Of a stretch of DNA of 64,000 bases, positions 43,508 to 58,300 are shown piece by piece; position 1 is the first letter of the stretch; every line of letters begins with the position of its first letter. The notes under the pieces are model-generated. The model saw only the letters and a program-made list of their open reading frames with translations, was not told the origin of the DNA and did no database searches. The position numbers and the translations under genes were made by a program. The DNA lies in NCBI GenBank assembly GCA_002118135.1, contig BDIU01000141.1, positions 62,001 through 126,000 on the forward strand, given 5' to 3'. The stretch comes from Trebouxia sp. TZW2008 (lineage: Eukaryota; Chlorophyta; Trebouxiophyceae; Trebouxiales; Trebouxiaceae).

Positions 43508-46500
43508 TTAGGCATCCTGAATCATTTGATGCACTAATTCACTGGCGTCAACTGTATCAGAGCGAACTGTGACATGCATCGCCACTTCTCTTGTGCTAGA
43601 CTCTATGCCAAACTTGAGGCGCACTAAGCTCGTTGCATCCCCAATGAATACTCCTGACAGCAGAGCAGAATGCGACCTTGCATTTGGTGCAACAGCATCT
43701 GTTCCCTCGCAGACCTACGTACAGATTCAATTCGAGGATCAGCAATGGGAGGCACACTGTGGAGAGAGGATTTGCATCATCTGCTTTGCACAAACATGTC
43801 GGAATCCAATGATGATCTTGCCCTCCAAAATGCATGTTGGCAAACATCTGGTAGAGCAAAGCCTGCCGTGCTTGAGGCATATTCATGCAATTTTGGAAAC
43901 AACAAACACGCTTTGCAAATGTGATTGTAATTGTTGTTCACAAATGCACATTCTGGCAAAATGTCAGTGTCATGCGAAGGGCAGGTTGGTGTACGGTACA
44001 CCATGTATCTGCATGCCCAGGATGGCGATGACGGCCTCCAGAGCCTCGTGCACTGCTTGATGTATAGCAATGCAATGCTGGAAACAACAGAGACACTGTG
44101 CAAGGTCAGCTGTGATGCTTGCTCACAAATGCACTGCTGGCATCTGATGCATGAGTGGCAGATGGACGGCAGGGTGGTGTGCGGTACACCATGTACCTCC
44201 ATCCCTAGGATGGCAATGACAGCCTCGACAGCTTCCTGCACTGCTTGAGACATAGCAATTCCAATGCTGGAAATAACAGAGACACTATGTAAGGTCAGAT
44301 GCAATGCTTGCTCACAAACACACAGCTGGCATGTGACGTATAAATGGCAGGTGGACGGCAAGGTGGTGTACCTGCATGCCCAGGATGGCAATGACAGCCT
44401 CCACAGCCTCTTGCATGCTGTCCCGTTGGCCCAGCCCGTAGCTGTCTGCTAGCTCAGTGCTCTCATCCATCTCATCCCATGCAGATCGGAAGTCTGGCAC
44501 GCCTTCCCGCTTCACGTAGTCACTGGCACCTACATCTAGGTCTTCTAGGGTGTACTCGTCTAGGTAACCCTCCTCTTCTGCCTCACCTGCACACACAAAC
44601 CAGAGCTTAGCCTTGTGCATTGCTACTTGAAGTGGCTCTGTCGCAAACACCCCAATGCAATCACTGTGATGCAAGCATTGCTTGTCTTGTTGAGTTTTGT
44701 ACACCAGGCACATCTGCATCATGTGCACAGATATCACAAGCTGGCATATGATGCTGCCAGGCTATTGTCCATACAAAGTGTGTCATTGTAAACCCACCAG
44801 TATGGCATTTGACAGTTCAGACCTGTTGTTGGGTCAATCTCCTTGACTGTGAACTTGAGGACATTAGTGAGTTTGCCAACTAGGGTGGCACCATCTGGGC
44901 GCAGCAAGCTGACATATGACTGGCCTACTTCCCCATACACCATGCGAGCTAGAGGCAGCACAGCCTCCTCCTCAAAGCCCTCCTACACCAGCACAAACAG
45001 ACATGACATGTCAACGTCAGGAAGCCACAGTTGCTTGAATGCCTGGGAAAGCCGCTGGGGTAAAGCTACATTCAAGTGAGGGTGACAGGTGCGGGTGACA
45101 GGTGCCATCATTGTAACCAGCATTCTGGGTTGTGGCTTGGGGCCAGCTACATTCAGTAACAGTGCTGAATGCTGCAATGTTACCCAACTGCAGCTCACCC
45201 CAAATCACAGTCCTGCATGCTGAGTGCTGCTACGACACCTGAGGCGCAGGAGTTGCATGCGGTGAGTGATGTGCACAAGCAGCCTTGTGCCTTGGGGCTA
45301 TCTTGGGGGAGGAGAGGCAAGATGCAATCATTGCAGCAGAGCCCAGCTTCTGGATGTGTTGCAAACAAATGCTCATTGGCATCTTACTTGTGCCAACGGA
45401 ACACTATCAGACAACAACGTGACCTTGCGAGGCAGGAGACGATGATCAACAAGATCTTCACAGAGCATAGACGTAACCAATCAGGCAAGGTGTGGACAGG
45501 AGAGACTAATCACGGAATGCTTACCGCCTCTGCAAGGTCCACAGACACACTGACATCCTCCAGTACTTGTTCCTGCACTGTGTTGGTGCACTGGAACTGC
45601 AGTACGGTGTGACTGGGGAAATTGTGCTTGATGACCACAATGTTGTACTCAGTCTCCTCCTCTGTCAGCTGCACTGGCTCACTGCTCTTGAACAGCTTGC
45701 CGTATTTGGCAAACTGAGGCACCTGCAGCCGTGACGCCGTTGAGAACAATTGCAGACACTCAGAGTTCGAACTGTGCATCATGTGCTCAAATGTCCATGT
45801 CACAAGCACACACAATTGAGGGTTGATGCTGTGCGGTCCTAGCATTGAAGCCTGCCAAGGGTTTCTGTTCCAGATGTTACTGACATTGCGCACAGTGATA
45901 CATTGCCCACAAGCTTCAAAATAGTTTGCTGTTCACTCAAGGGTGTTCAGGCCAACTATGAAACACTGCTGAAAACAGAACTCTTGCAGACTATGATACC
46001 AACTTTGTTGTGCAGGATAGGCTCTGCATGCAGCAGCACACGTTTTCACTTGTTCAGCATCTGGGCTGCCATCAGCAAGCTGGTGAAGGAGCAGCACACC
46101 TTCTTGAGTTGTTCAGCATACTCAGAGGGCTTGGCAGCTTTGGGGGCGGTTGCGTTGGGCGCCTCGCGCCCCTTCTTGGCCTCCTTGCCCTTCTGCTTCA
46201 CATGCGCTGGCGCCTCAGGCACATCTCTAGCTACTGACCCCTGCACCACCCCAAGCAAGAGGTGTAAGTGGATGTTCACAGGCCATGGTGCTGATGGTAA
46301 GTTGGCATACATGCAGGCATGACAATGCTTGCTACAAAAGTTGTTGCACGCGTTTGGAGGACACTTTCTTCTGACAAACAAGCCGTACAGGATGACCTCT
46401 AACTGAGTTGCATGCTTAGTGCACCATCATTGCCCAGCAATGGTCATAGTCGCAGACTTGCTAGGTTACCGTTCAGCAAGGCATGTATGTCAGCTGCTAT

Positions 46501-49500
46501 AACATTAGCTTGCAAGCTTCAACAGAGAAGGAAGAGGGTGCACAGTGTTGGCAGCAAATGCTCAGCAGTGTAGCAGCGTGCCACTCAGGTAAGCCCAGAG
46601 AGAGCAGCTACCAGGTCAAAGGCTTGCTGGGCACCATTCTGGAGGTAGGCACGCAGGCTGGCTTCCAGGTTCTTGGAGGGCACATCCCACTGGGGCTGCA
46701 CAGCCTCCCCTGGGCCGCCCCCTCCTCCCCCTCCCAGCTGACTCAGGTATAGTGTCGCTCTATCCCTCACCTGGCCAAATAAGCGGGACATAGCTTGTCA
46801 GCATGACCCACATCAGGATGCGTTCAAACAGGATACTGCAAGTTCCGACGGGTGTACAAGGACCCTGAAGGACAGACAGCACAAATGTCAGCTGGCTTGA
46901 TTCTGCAGTTTATGAAAAGGGAGCAGCTGACAGTTGATACTGTGTCATTGGCTGGCGTCTTCCTGAACCAGATATGAAAGACTGTGTCGATTGCTGCAGG
47001 GCTGCTGTTTGCGTTGCTGCCAGAGGTGCTGCTTACAGGAATGCAGCATAGGCGATGTCGTCACGCAGTCTCATCGTGACATTCTTTCAGCAGTATTTGC
47101 CTTCATGCAGCATGGCTAACAACCAGACAAGGTGTCAGGATGAGACCTCATTATCATTGTCAGAGGGCACGCTCGAGTAAGATTTGGGTGCATACAGTGT
47201 GCTGGACAACATGTCAAGGTGTCAGGGTGTGACCTCCATCACTGTCAGTTGAATCCTGGTGGATGAATTCAGCTATTGTTTACAGAGGTCAGCATATTGC
47301 ATGGTGGCAGTCAAAGATACGTGACACTTGCAAGGTAATTGATTTGGACTGACAGCACTACAGATTCAAGGCAATGCGTCAGGGTCTCACCTCATCATCG
47401 TTGTCATGGAGTGCCCGCTTGAGCAGCACTTGGATACGGGGTCGCAGCTCCTCCACTAGGGCTCCAAACTGCGCCAGACTGCTGACAGCTGCAGCCCGCA
47501 CAGTGGCATTCTCCAAAATGACCCTGTTGTAGATGTAGCGGATGTACTTGGCAGGCTCTTTGGTCTTAGGGCCCTCTAAGCCCAGCAGGTGCAGCACTTG
47601 AGTGGACAGGTAGGTGAACTCACAGTCCTGCAGAGTGTAAGTCATCAATATCAGCGCTTTGCGCACACAGTCACAGACTTTCAGTCATTGCGCTGACAAC
47701 AATCGCGCCAAGCAAGATCTTGCAGCATCTTTTCAGGCGCAAAAGGTCTTTGTCCTGCACATTGTGGGCGGGCAATGGCTCACAGCTGATAGCATCACCA
47801 AGGGTGAACGAGGGACATTGACCACAAAGCACTTGCGCAGCAGGGAGGACAAAATCAGTTGGCAAGTATTGCTCTCAACACAACCTGTATATGCCTTAAA
47901 CTCTCAGCATGCAAACTGCATTCTAGCTACTGTACACAGATAAGCCAGCGCAAGCAGCATCACACTCTGCTGAAACCTGCTCAGCAACCAGCTGTGAATG
48001 TACTGCATGAAAACTACCAGACCCATGAATTGAAAAACGAGAGTGGCAGAGTCACAGCACAATGCAGCTTGCGGCATGGTCACTGACCTCAATGAACTCG
48101 CACAAGTGGGCAAGACCAGACTCCTTTGCATCAGGGATCTCCCTGATGAGGATGAGTATGCTGTCCACAATGGCCTTCTTGTACTCAAAGCCACCGTCCT
48201 CTCTCAGGACGCTGGACAGGAAGTTCATGAGGGCGCGGTACTTCTGAGGGAACTTGAGGCATAAGGACCTGATGGCCTCCACAACTACTATCTTAAACTC
48301 GTCTGCAATGTCTGTCATGAAGGTGCCAATCTGCACGCAACCATGAAAAACGGTCAGTCTCCTGCTGCAGCTGCACTGCACACACCTTGAGCAGCAGCTG
48401 CATTTCTCCTGCTGTTGTGCTGTTGTACTGTGTGTGTCTAGCTACTGCCATGCTATGACAGACTCAGCTGGTAAAGTACAACACAGACTTGGCTGAAATA
48501 TTTGTTCCTGCCGTCTCAAAGCGCTGCTGCTGCTGAAGCAGCAGTGTAAGAGCACGCTCCTGCTAACCACATGACGGGCAAAGTAGTTGCTGGTGCATGC
48601 TGCTGTGCTGGTAAAGTGTGCATTAACTGAGTTCAAGTGAGCAGTACCTGTTTGAGGAGGCGGTCAACACTGCTTTCATTGCCAGTCTTGAGGAGGGTGG
48701 TAATGGCCAAGGTGGCAATGCTGCGGTTCTGGTCTGAGATGAGGCTCTCCATGTCAATGTTGCAGTTGGTGACTGCCATGGGGTGCGTCATTGCTACCTT
48801 GTTCAGGGTCCGCACTGCTGCAAACCTGTGCAGCAAACCCTGAAGTCTGCATAATTGCCTGTGCCTACAGTGTTGCTTGCATTGTGTCTTCATATTGACT
48901 GCAAGCAGATTTCAGCACAATCTCATGATGTTTCCAGAGAGCTAATGCATGCTCTGCATTGCAAACGCATGCCTCATAAATCACGCGCTTGTGTGGCGCT
49001 GCTATGTGCAGCTGACAACAGTGAAGCCATGAGACGAAGATGGCATGACTACACAACATGCTGAGCTGCCTTAAAACAGGATTGCAATGTGCTAGAGAGT
49101 GAGCAGCCATCAATGCTGAAGTCAGGCTAAAGTGACGATCCAGGGACTTGTGCCAACAAAGCTAGAGGCAGACCTGATGACAGGCTTGGAGGAGCTAAGC
49201 ATGAGCTGCAGCACCGTCACAGCTGGGGTCAGCTCACGGGCTGTCACATCCTTCAAGTTGCAAATGGCACGCGCTGCCTCCACTGTGACCATGTCATTCT
49301 TGTGGCGCAGGCAGCTCTCCAGGAAGTCATAGAAGCTGCCGGTCTCTCCGGGCTGGCGTGGGCCTGACTCCTGGATGACCTGGGCCACGTACCGCACCAG
49401 CAGCACCTGAGCCAAAGTGGACCTGTGCATACAGACACTGTGACCACGTTCCCGTGTGCATGCTCCCATGTTCATTTTGCCATGTACATGTTCCCATGCA

Positions 49501-51903
49501 AGTTTCTAAGCTGTTTTGTAGCAGAGCTGGCAATGCTGCTCTGCTAACCAGGCCCACATACTGCACCAGTAGCACCTGCGCTAGAGTGGACCTGCATGTA
49601 TCATGCATCTGCTCGCACTGAGAAGCTGATTTGTCAAATTGATCGGGTGATGTAAGCAGAGGTCATCTTGCAATGAGTGCCTGCCCATACCATGGTCACT
49701 CCTGTAAGTACTGGATCTGTTATGGCGCAGACATGTTGTGTATGGGGTGTCCATCTGGAATTGCACACAGATGACATGCCAGTATATGCAGGTAGGAAAG
49801 CAACAGTGGACAGTGGAGCAGACAAATGGAATTGCACACAGATGACATGCCAGTATAAGCAGGTAGGAAAGCAATGGGGACAGTGGAGCAGACAAATGGA
49901 AGACAGCAGCCCTGACGCGTATAGTCAAGCTTGACCTGCTACATGACAAGTGAATAACAGCAGGCCCAGTATGACTTTACATGTCTGGGCTGCAGACTTT
50001 CATTTGTCTGTTCCACCTGTATGCATGCTGCCTTCCAGGCTACAGCCACTGCCTGCTGCACTAACCTTTAAAGCAACAGAAGAGCTCAAACTTTGCCAAG
50101 GGATTGCGTGGTGGTTGCGTCTGACTTAGAGATGACGTGTCTGGACTCAAGGTTGCAGCTGATGGATGCCTTGCCAGCAATGCAAGCATACCTGACTGAG
50201 AGCCTGGCTTTTTGTTGCTCTAATTGTCGACATACATTTTTTTGATTCTGAACATGTGCTAGACAGGCTCAGCAGGCCCAGATAGGTGCGTACTCGAGCA
50301 ATCAACTGTCACCAAGAGTTCGGTCCTGTAGTATCCTGAATAATTTGTACTGAGCATGAAGGGAGGTGAGGTTACTGACACTTGCATGACTTTGGCATGA
50401 GCTGAGGGTGATAATGCAGCCCTCATATCTGAGTGACTCATACCTGACTGAGCCTTTGACAAGCTGGGACACAAGCTTGCTAACTGCTAGTCGGTCATTG
50501 GCACGCAGCGCATGCAGCAGGGCCACTGCATGGAACTGCACCATGCTGTGTTTGCTTTGCACTGCTTCCTGGATCTCATTTGTCCATCTCTTGACAATGT
50601 CTGTGTTCTGGGAGATGAGGTGGAAAGCGCTGACCAAGACAGCGCTGGCTACCACTGCAGACTTGTCCACCACAGCCTGCTTCAGATACCTGCACCATGA
50701 TTGTTTCCGTTATAGCGTTCAAACGTCCAGGTCTTGCTGTGGGCTGAGCTGTGCAATGGGATAGCAGCTGAGCCCTGATTCACGATGGAATAGCAGCTGA
50801 GCCCTAATTCACACTAGCAAAACCATCCCAACGCTAGTGCATCAACATTGCAGCACTGATACCATATTCTGCATGCAGACTTGGGGAGACCATTGAGCCC
50901 AGTAAGCTCACTGTTTGGAATCGCTTTGCTTTGTAGAACCCTAGCCAGCTGCAGGTGATTGGCAGCTGGCAAGTTCCAAAATGGCGCTTTATGAAGTTGT
51001 GCAAGCATGAAATTTGAGTCATTCCTAGGTCATCTGCGTGATCAGCTGGACATTTGCACACAGGTCCAGTGCAGCATGCTCACCGCTCTATCTGTGCCAG
51101 AAGCTGTGTGTCTGTAATGCTGCACAGCACTCTGATGGCATTGGAGCGGTACAAGTCTGTCTTGCTGTTCATGTCTTTCATCAATGAACTGGTGATGATG
51201 ATGACCTCATCAGCTGATGGGCACACATCCTTGATGACAAGGTACACCATGCGTCTAAGGTTTGCATCCTTGTTCTGGAAGAGCTTGGTCACACTAAAGA
51301 AAACCTCAGATGCCTCTTTCTGCAACACACACTCCCTTGCTACAGTGACTTCAAGCCCAACATGTAGCTCCTGAAACAAGGCTGAAATGCCCATCATGAA
51401 GACATACAGCTGAGTGCGAAATACCTTGCTAAAGCTCTCTCCTTGACACAGGAGATACAGCAGTTTCGTGATGACCTGCAGAACATATGTAAGCTGAGCT
51501 GAATGTTGCTGCATGACTGCTGAACAGTATGTCTATCTGCACAAGTGCTCCTGTTGCAGTTTAGGTGATGCCTAACAGAGGTGATCACCTGCTGACACTG
51601 GCGTGCATTGATATGGGACTCGTTGAAAATGCGAGCTTCTTGCAGCACTGCTCCCTTCTCAATGCCAAAGAAGGGGGAGTACTCAGCTGCAAGCACATGG
51701 CACATTGCATAGATCAACATGTGACATGTCAGAGCCCAGCAGAAGACGCTGGCTTTGAGCGTCGAGCTGAACAAACAACTATACAACGCAATATGGCGAG
51801 CAGCTGCGGCATAGAAGCCACACGTACTATCTTCGTCTCGGTCTTCATCCTTTTTGTCTGGACCTCTCAGAGGAGCAGACGCATCCTGCGCTGTTGCTGC
51901 CAT
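43508..51903 (-). CDS. COPG: Coatomer gamma subunit (gamma-COP)
   Basis: This multi-exon gene is read from ATG 51903-51901 ([20 protein letters not shown]) to the TAA at 43510-43508. N-terminal exons match gamma-COP closely: [54 protein letters not shown] and [20 protein letters not shown]. The adaptin-like solenoid continues with [20 protein letters not shown] and [20 protein letters not shown]. After a charged hinge rich in Ala and Lys comes the appendage domain, [20 protein letters not shown], then [20 protein letters not shown]. The final exon has [20 protein letters not shown]. Gamma-COP is a core subunit of the COPI coat for Golgi-to-ER transport. Intron density is high, and two introns hold copies of adjacent exon edges. 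The gene is divergent from UTP6, with 461 bp between ATGs. Confidence 0.95.
43975..44430 (-). repeat. Exon-donor echoes in COPG, three copies at 175 and 188 bp
   Basis: The exon ending [15 protein letters not shown] at 44372 (CAG|GTACAC) is followed by copies with borders at 44197 ([22 protein letters not shown]) and 44009 (CAG|ATACAT, donor lost). About 115 bp of following intron is copied with each. Confidence 0.9.
49420..49600 (-). repeat. Exon-acceptor echo in COPG (spacing 169 bp)
   Basis: The exon start at 49422 coding [15 protein letters not shown] is preceded in the intron by a copy with its acceptor border at 49591 (ATGCAG|GTCCAC) coding [15 protein letters not shown]. Confidence 0.8.
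49770..49905. repeat. ~69-bp tandem duplication in a COPG intron
   Basis: Two near-identical copies of GGAATTGCACACAGATGACATGCCAGTATA...CAGTGGAGCAGACAAATGGAA, close to 69 bp apart. No exon homology is seen. Confidence 0.75.
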
Positions 51904-52364
51904 CTGCTCCTACAGCCTCCTCCTCCGATCTAGCTCAAAGACGCCACTTGACGATGCGCTGCGTGGCAACAAGAACAAAGTCTAGGTGGAGTGTCCTCAA
52001 TCGTTCAGGTGCGGGCGTCAGCCTTTGCAGATTCGAGCGTCGCTCATGCAGCGTTGCCAGTCTCCGAGCCAGGCGCTCAGCTGCTCAGCTGCTTGAGTGC
52101 AGCTTGAGGTTTACTAAGGAAACGAACGAGCAAGCAGCCAAGACCGAAACAATTTCGGTACAACGCAGCGCTGCACGGAAAGCTCGTTGGATGCCGGAGC
52201 CAGGCATAGCTCCGCAGCCTTGAACTATCGCTCAAGCTTGCCATCAGATTTCAAACCTCTGCCGATGCAACGAAGTCCTCTCTGAGATGCAGTGTTAGCT
52301 CGGAGCGCTAGCTCGCTTTCGCACCTCGATCACTTCCTTTGCTTGACTTTTCTGAGCAGCAACC
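51904..52364. promoter_or_regulatory. Divergent spacer between COPG and UTP6
   Basis: 461 bp between start codons. It is GC-richer than the introns and must hold both promoters. An open frame runs through it on the plus strand without a domain match. Confidence 0.5.
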
Positions 52365-55300
52365 ATGGCGGACACGGTCAGGTGGGCAGTCATGTTTGCT
52401 CTTGGGGACAGCGTTGAAAAGCTTGCCCTGAAGCTCAGCAAAGTCATAAAATTCCAATTTCAGGTACTTCATGGAGGACATGATTCCAGAGCTGGAGGAT
52501 CTGGAAGAAAGAGGCTACTTCAACCAATCTGAGATCAAGCAGATCATTAAGAAGCGCACTCAATTTGAGTACCTCCTCAAAAGGCCAGCCCCCGTCAAGG
52601 CTGATTTCCTCAGGTGATTTTGCTCAAAAAACGCAGCAGCGCCCATTTGCAGCATCATCTGCCAAGCACGAGCGACTGTTGCAATGCACTGGCATTCACC
52701 TATGCGCCTCATCCTGACAGATGTCCTCTGTATGAGACAGAGCAACATTTCCAAATGCACAGACCATGCTGCACGACTTTGTTTGCGTACTGCGGCACAG
52801 CAAAAACCAAGTTGCCATGAATCTGCGCCCAGTCTCTGCGATGTTCAACTGAATAGTCAATAGCTGCGAGTCAAAAGTTACTGGCCTGCCGCTCACTAAT
52901 GTGCCTAATCATTGCAGATATGCTGAGTATGAGACAAAGCTGGAAGAGCTCAGAAAGCACCGCAAGGTGGCCATTGGGGTGCAGGGCAAAACTACCCTTG
53001 CAGACTACTGCATTGTCAAAAGAACACACCTTATATATGAGAGGGCAACCCGCAAATTCCGAGGAGACCTTAGAGTTTGGCTCAAGTGGCTGCATTTCTG
53101 TCGCAGTAGCGGCAGCACTCGTCAAATCTCACGGGTAAACCGCCATGTTTTGTGAGGAAATGCACATTTCTTTGGTCCTGTTGGCACTAAGTTATGCGTG
53201 ACAATGGCAAAGTCAGCAGAGCTTTCGCAATCCAGCTTTTGAACTGACAAAAAATCAGCCTTTCAATGATTTGGCTTTTTGAGTACATGACGCATCAACC
53301 CCTTGCTGAAAGACAGAGAGCAGAAACTACTAAAATTGCTATTCTGCATCTCGGTGTGAGCCACACGCAGCTATGGCTATATGCTTGCAGATTTTGACCA
53401 AGGCATTACAGCTACACCCTACAGCATCAGGGCTGTGGAGCTATGCAGCAGCCTGGGAGTTTGAGCACAACAGCAATGCGGCAGCGGCCAGGAGCCTCAT
53501 GCAGCGGGGCCTGCGCATGTGCAGAAGCAGCCGGCAGCTGTGGCTGGAGTACTTCAGAATGGAACTTATGTATGCCCACAAGCTCAGGGCACGCAGGCGA
53601 ATCCTTGGCCTTCATTCAACGCCAGGTGACATCACATGCCTTTGAGCAGAGTCACTTGAAGGCAATTGGTTGCTTGTGTATGCACTTTACATGTAAGTGA
53701 TGACATTCTCATGTATGCCCACAAGCTCAATGCGCACAGGCGCATCCTTACTCTCCATACAAGACTAGGTGACATGACATGGCTTTGGTAGAACTGTTAA
53801 AAGGCAGTCCATTGCTTCAGTATGCACATGGCATGGAGTCGCACAGAGCTGTCTGGAGGCAGTGTATTGCTCCTGTATGCACCTAGCAGGGTTACACAAC
53901 CTCACTAGCAAGCATGTAAATGGTGATGGTCCCATGTACGCCCACAAAATCAGGGCTCATAGTCATATCCTGGGCCTTCATATGACGCCAGGTGAGACAA
54001 CACGCATGTCTTGCCTCACTTGGCTGCTTTCTGCATCACTTGAAGACCTGCCCAACCATCAATGCGGCACATTCAGGCAGGTGCAAGCCAGCTTCGCCTG
54101 CACGCTCATCAAAGCTTGAGCAGCGACGTTCCCTGCTCGTCTGAGCTGTGTTAGCAATGCTGCAGCAATTCAGGAGCTTTGCTTGAATGATCACTGAATC
54201 AATCAATGCTCCTGCATTGCTGTAGCACCGCTTTACAGGCTCTCAAAGCCACATTGCTTGTGCACATGCTGATGTGCCCTGTACTGCTGCAGCGTTGCTT
54301 TACAGGATTGTCATCACGTTGCCTTGCTTGGACACATTCTTATGTATCCTGCTTGCCTACAGACGGCACTACGGCCGCCCAAGAGGCGCCTGCAACCACT
54401 GCAGAGGCTGAACTGGACACAGCCGAAGAAGAGTCACAGGGAGAAGCAGCCATACAGGCTGTGCTTTCCGGTGCCATTGCCCAAGTTGTGTTCAAAAGCG
54501 CTGTTGCTGCCATTCCTGACAGCCTCAGCTTCCGCCACGGTTTCCTCAAGCTGCTGGCTCAGTTCAAATTTGAAGGCGCAGCCAGCATTCAGCAAGCTAT
54601 TTTGGAAAGCATACATCATGACTTTGATGATACAGAGGAGTCATGGGATCTGAGAGCACGAACAGCAGCTACTGACACGGCAGAGCCTGTTGTGTCAGCT
54701 CAGGTACCATCACTAATGCTTGTCAGTAGACTTCACAGGTTCACAGGTCCACGTCTATCACACTGCATAGCTTTGGATCCTTTGGTCAACTCCCAGAATC
54801 AGGCCAACATTGAGCTGTTATCGCCCCGCTGCATGCTGGCTGTGCTTGAGAAGAGATGTGCAGCAACGTGAACCTTTGCCATCTCATGCATTCATTCAAG
54901 CTGGGCATGACAGGCAGCTGCAAGAAGTCAGTCAGTCGCAGAACAGAGCAACCCGCATTCCAAACCCTTTTTTTTCCATGTATGACTGTTTACCATATCT
55001 ACTGCATATGCAAAGTAGTCAAGTGCTTAGCAACAACAGCCTGCCAGTTTGACCTCAATACGGTGCTCCCTTTGCAACAAATTGCGGATTTCTCCAGTAC
55101 CTGGCAACACACTTTTAGCGCCATTGATGACATTAACTAATGCTGGCCAGCACATGTTTCAACACTAGCATCAATGTCAAGTCATGCCTGCATTGCTGTT
55201 GGCAGGCGGTGCATGTTTATGAGCATACCTGCTTGTATGAGTGTTGTCAAAGTTTCAATGGCAGGCAGCATGCACATCACGACTGCATCACTCATTACTG

Positions 55301-58300
55301 TGTGATTTCATGTCATTTTCCGTGTGGCAGGCGGTGGAGACGTATGAGCAGGCTCTGAAAGCTCACCCAACAGGGCGCATGTACTCCATGTATGCAAGCT
55401 ACCTACATGGCTGCCTGGGAGAGCAGGCACACCAGCAGGAGGGTGCTGCCCAGCTGTCAGCTATTCAGTTGGCCAGCTTGGCTCAGCTGCTGCAGGTGTA
55501 CAAACGTGCACACTCAGAAGGTAAACAATCTTGCCCTACTCTTCTCATGCCAGCTTGTTAACCACAAGTTGCTGGTAAATCAGGTTCACTTGGGGCATTG
55601 CATAGATGCTCTGTGTGATGAGGTCTTGCGCGTCATCAGATTTGCGTCCCTTGCTGATTTGGCTGAGTTGGCAGGGTTCATACTCGCCCTGGCAATTCAG
55701 TCGAGTCTCATCTTTGTACCAACAGATGTCAGTGCCTGAAGAGCCACCTGCCAGTCATTGCAGCTTTTGGTGTGTGAACATGCATGCGCATTCATAGACC
55801 ATGAGCATTTGGAGCTTTGCAGCATTGGCCGCCTGCGGAATCTGTGTGTTTGCCCACATTCCCCTGCTGACCGTCTTCTTGACGAGCACACCCCTTTGCA
55901 AAGCACATGTGCAAGGTGAGCAGAAGCAGGCAAGAGCTGTCTGCTTCGGTAGACACTCAGGCTAGCTGGCGAGAAAGAGACATGTGGCTGATGCCATCAA
56001 GCGCAAATTGCAACTGCTTCTGTTCACATCAAATTACTCTTTCAGTAGAGCATCGTGGTTCATTGATGTGTGTGACAGAGGAGGGCATGCTGCTGGCCTG
56101 GCCACATTCAGTCCTACAGGCAGGTCAAACAAGAATTGTAAATAGTAAACTAGCAAATCACAAGAGTATTGTGTGATACACGTGCGTGTGACTGGCAGGA
56201 GTGGCAGAAGAGGACATGCTGCTGGCCTGGCCTCACCTTGCCTTGCGTGCTGGCCAGGAGGCCACAGCCTTGGCAGTGGCTGCAGCAGCCTGCCAGGCGT
56301 TGCCAAGAAGCAGGCAGGCCTGGCAGACCAGGCTGGACCTGGAAGCACGCCATGCCACTCTACAGGTGCCTCACAACTGCCGTCTGCCCTATTGTCCGAG
56401 TGTGTAGCTGTTGCAAGTATTGATGTTGCCGCTGCTGTTGCTGCTACGGTTGCCTCACATGATCATAGCTGCTGCTGTCGCTTTTGCTGCTGCTGCTGTT
56501 GTTGCTGCTGCTGCTGGTGCTACTGACAATTATGGCTGCTACTGCTGTTGCTGATGCTTTGTCTGCATCGGGTGCTTCTGCACATTCAAAGCCTGCTTTG
56601 CCTAGTCACTGTGGCAATTTGCAAAGGAGTATGACGTGTCTAGGGGTGGAAAACCTGGCCCAGTCAATGTCCAAAATGCAGGATCCGTGGCAGCCTCATG
56701 GCATACCAGTGCAATGCGTTACAGGGTTGTACCTCCAGTAAGGAAGGGGAGGGGCAAGGGGCATGGCAGGGGCTGCCAGGGGTATGGAGGGGCTAGCCCT
56801 ACAGGCTTTTGCTGCTGTGAACCCCGCTGAAGCTGAGCAATGTGCTACAGGTCTGTACTTCCAGTGCGGAAGGCAAAGGGGAGGGTACAAGCATGGCAGG
56901 GGCAGCCAGGGGGGTGGAGGGGCTAGCCCTGCAGGCTGTTGCTGCTGTGGATCCTGCTGAAGCTGAACAAGTGTGGCTGTCAGCCTTTGAGAAGCTGACA
57001 GCGTTGGGCAGCAATAGCAAGCGTCTGATCAAGGCAATGGTGCACCAGCTCACTGGTCAGCGCAAGGGACTGCTGCGGGTGAGACTTAGATTGATCTTGC
57101 TGGCTCTGATTTGGAAGCTGCCTATTCATGCAATCCCCTTGTCATGGCATTGTTACTTGCAATGCTATGTCTTAGCCTGCAAGAGTAGTCGGAACGCGTG
57201 CCAATCTGCTCATGCATGCATGGCATTGTGCCCTCCGTGACGTGATTGTTTGGGAAACACACTCCCTGTACGGCTCTGTGCAACGTGCAATACTGTGCGT
57301 ATATCTCTGCAGCTTGCGTGTCCCAGCAGGATGTGCATGATCCCTCAGCATGACTGTACCTATCAGCTTGTCTGCTTGATTCCATGATGGTGTAGGGAAC
57401 ATATGTTGCCAGAATGCATTTGCGATGCTGCCACTATCGTCTGCACACCTTCGGGTGATAAAACAAGCCTGCTGTATAACCTACAGGAACAGGGTGAGGC
57501 ATACCTGTCACCTACCTTGCGTTCATGCGGGCACAGGTGTCAAATCAACAAATGATGTGATGCCCGAGTCTGACTTGTGGTGATGCAACAGGGCGGTATG
57601 GGGGCTGTGGCTGGAACAGCTGTGACTCTGACTTGGCAGCTTGTATCCCTGCAAGCGGCTCGCAAGCTATGTGATGATCTGATGAAGATACCCTCCCCTG
57701 GAGGCACCTTCTTTCAGGCAGCCATCAACATGGAGCTAGCTATCTTGACTCCAGACAGCATCAGCAGAGTCCAGCGACTCTTTCAGGTCAGTGCATGTGA
57801 TCTGCTTGTGTGCTGAAACCCCATTGACTCTCACCGTCAGCACAGAGTTAGCTGTCTTGACCCTAGACAGCATCAGCAGAGTCCAGCGACTGTTTCAGGT
57901 CAGTGCATGTGATCTGCTTGTGTACTGAAACCCCATTGTCGCAGTTAGCAGTTACGCAGCTCAGATGCAACAGATATAGCTTCAGCTACAGACCACACCA
58001 GATTTCAGATTATAACAATTTTCGGCGTTTGCATAACACTGGCGTTGGTGCTATGTCGCAGGCATTACCACATCAGGGGAACATTTGAGTCGAAACCCCA
58101 TTGACTCTCACTGTCAGCACAGAGTTAGCTGTCTTGACACCAGACAGCATCAGCAGAGTTCAGCAACTCTTTCAGTTTTGTGCATGTGGTCAGCCTCTAT
58201 GTTTGAAGCCATGCTTTAATCCCTGTAGCTGTGGCTGTCAGCACTGCTGGCTATGCTGTCACCTGACAGCATCAGCAGAGTCCACCGCCTCTTTTGTGTC

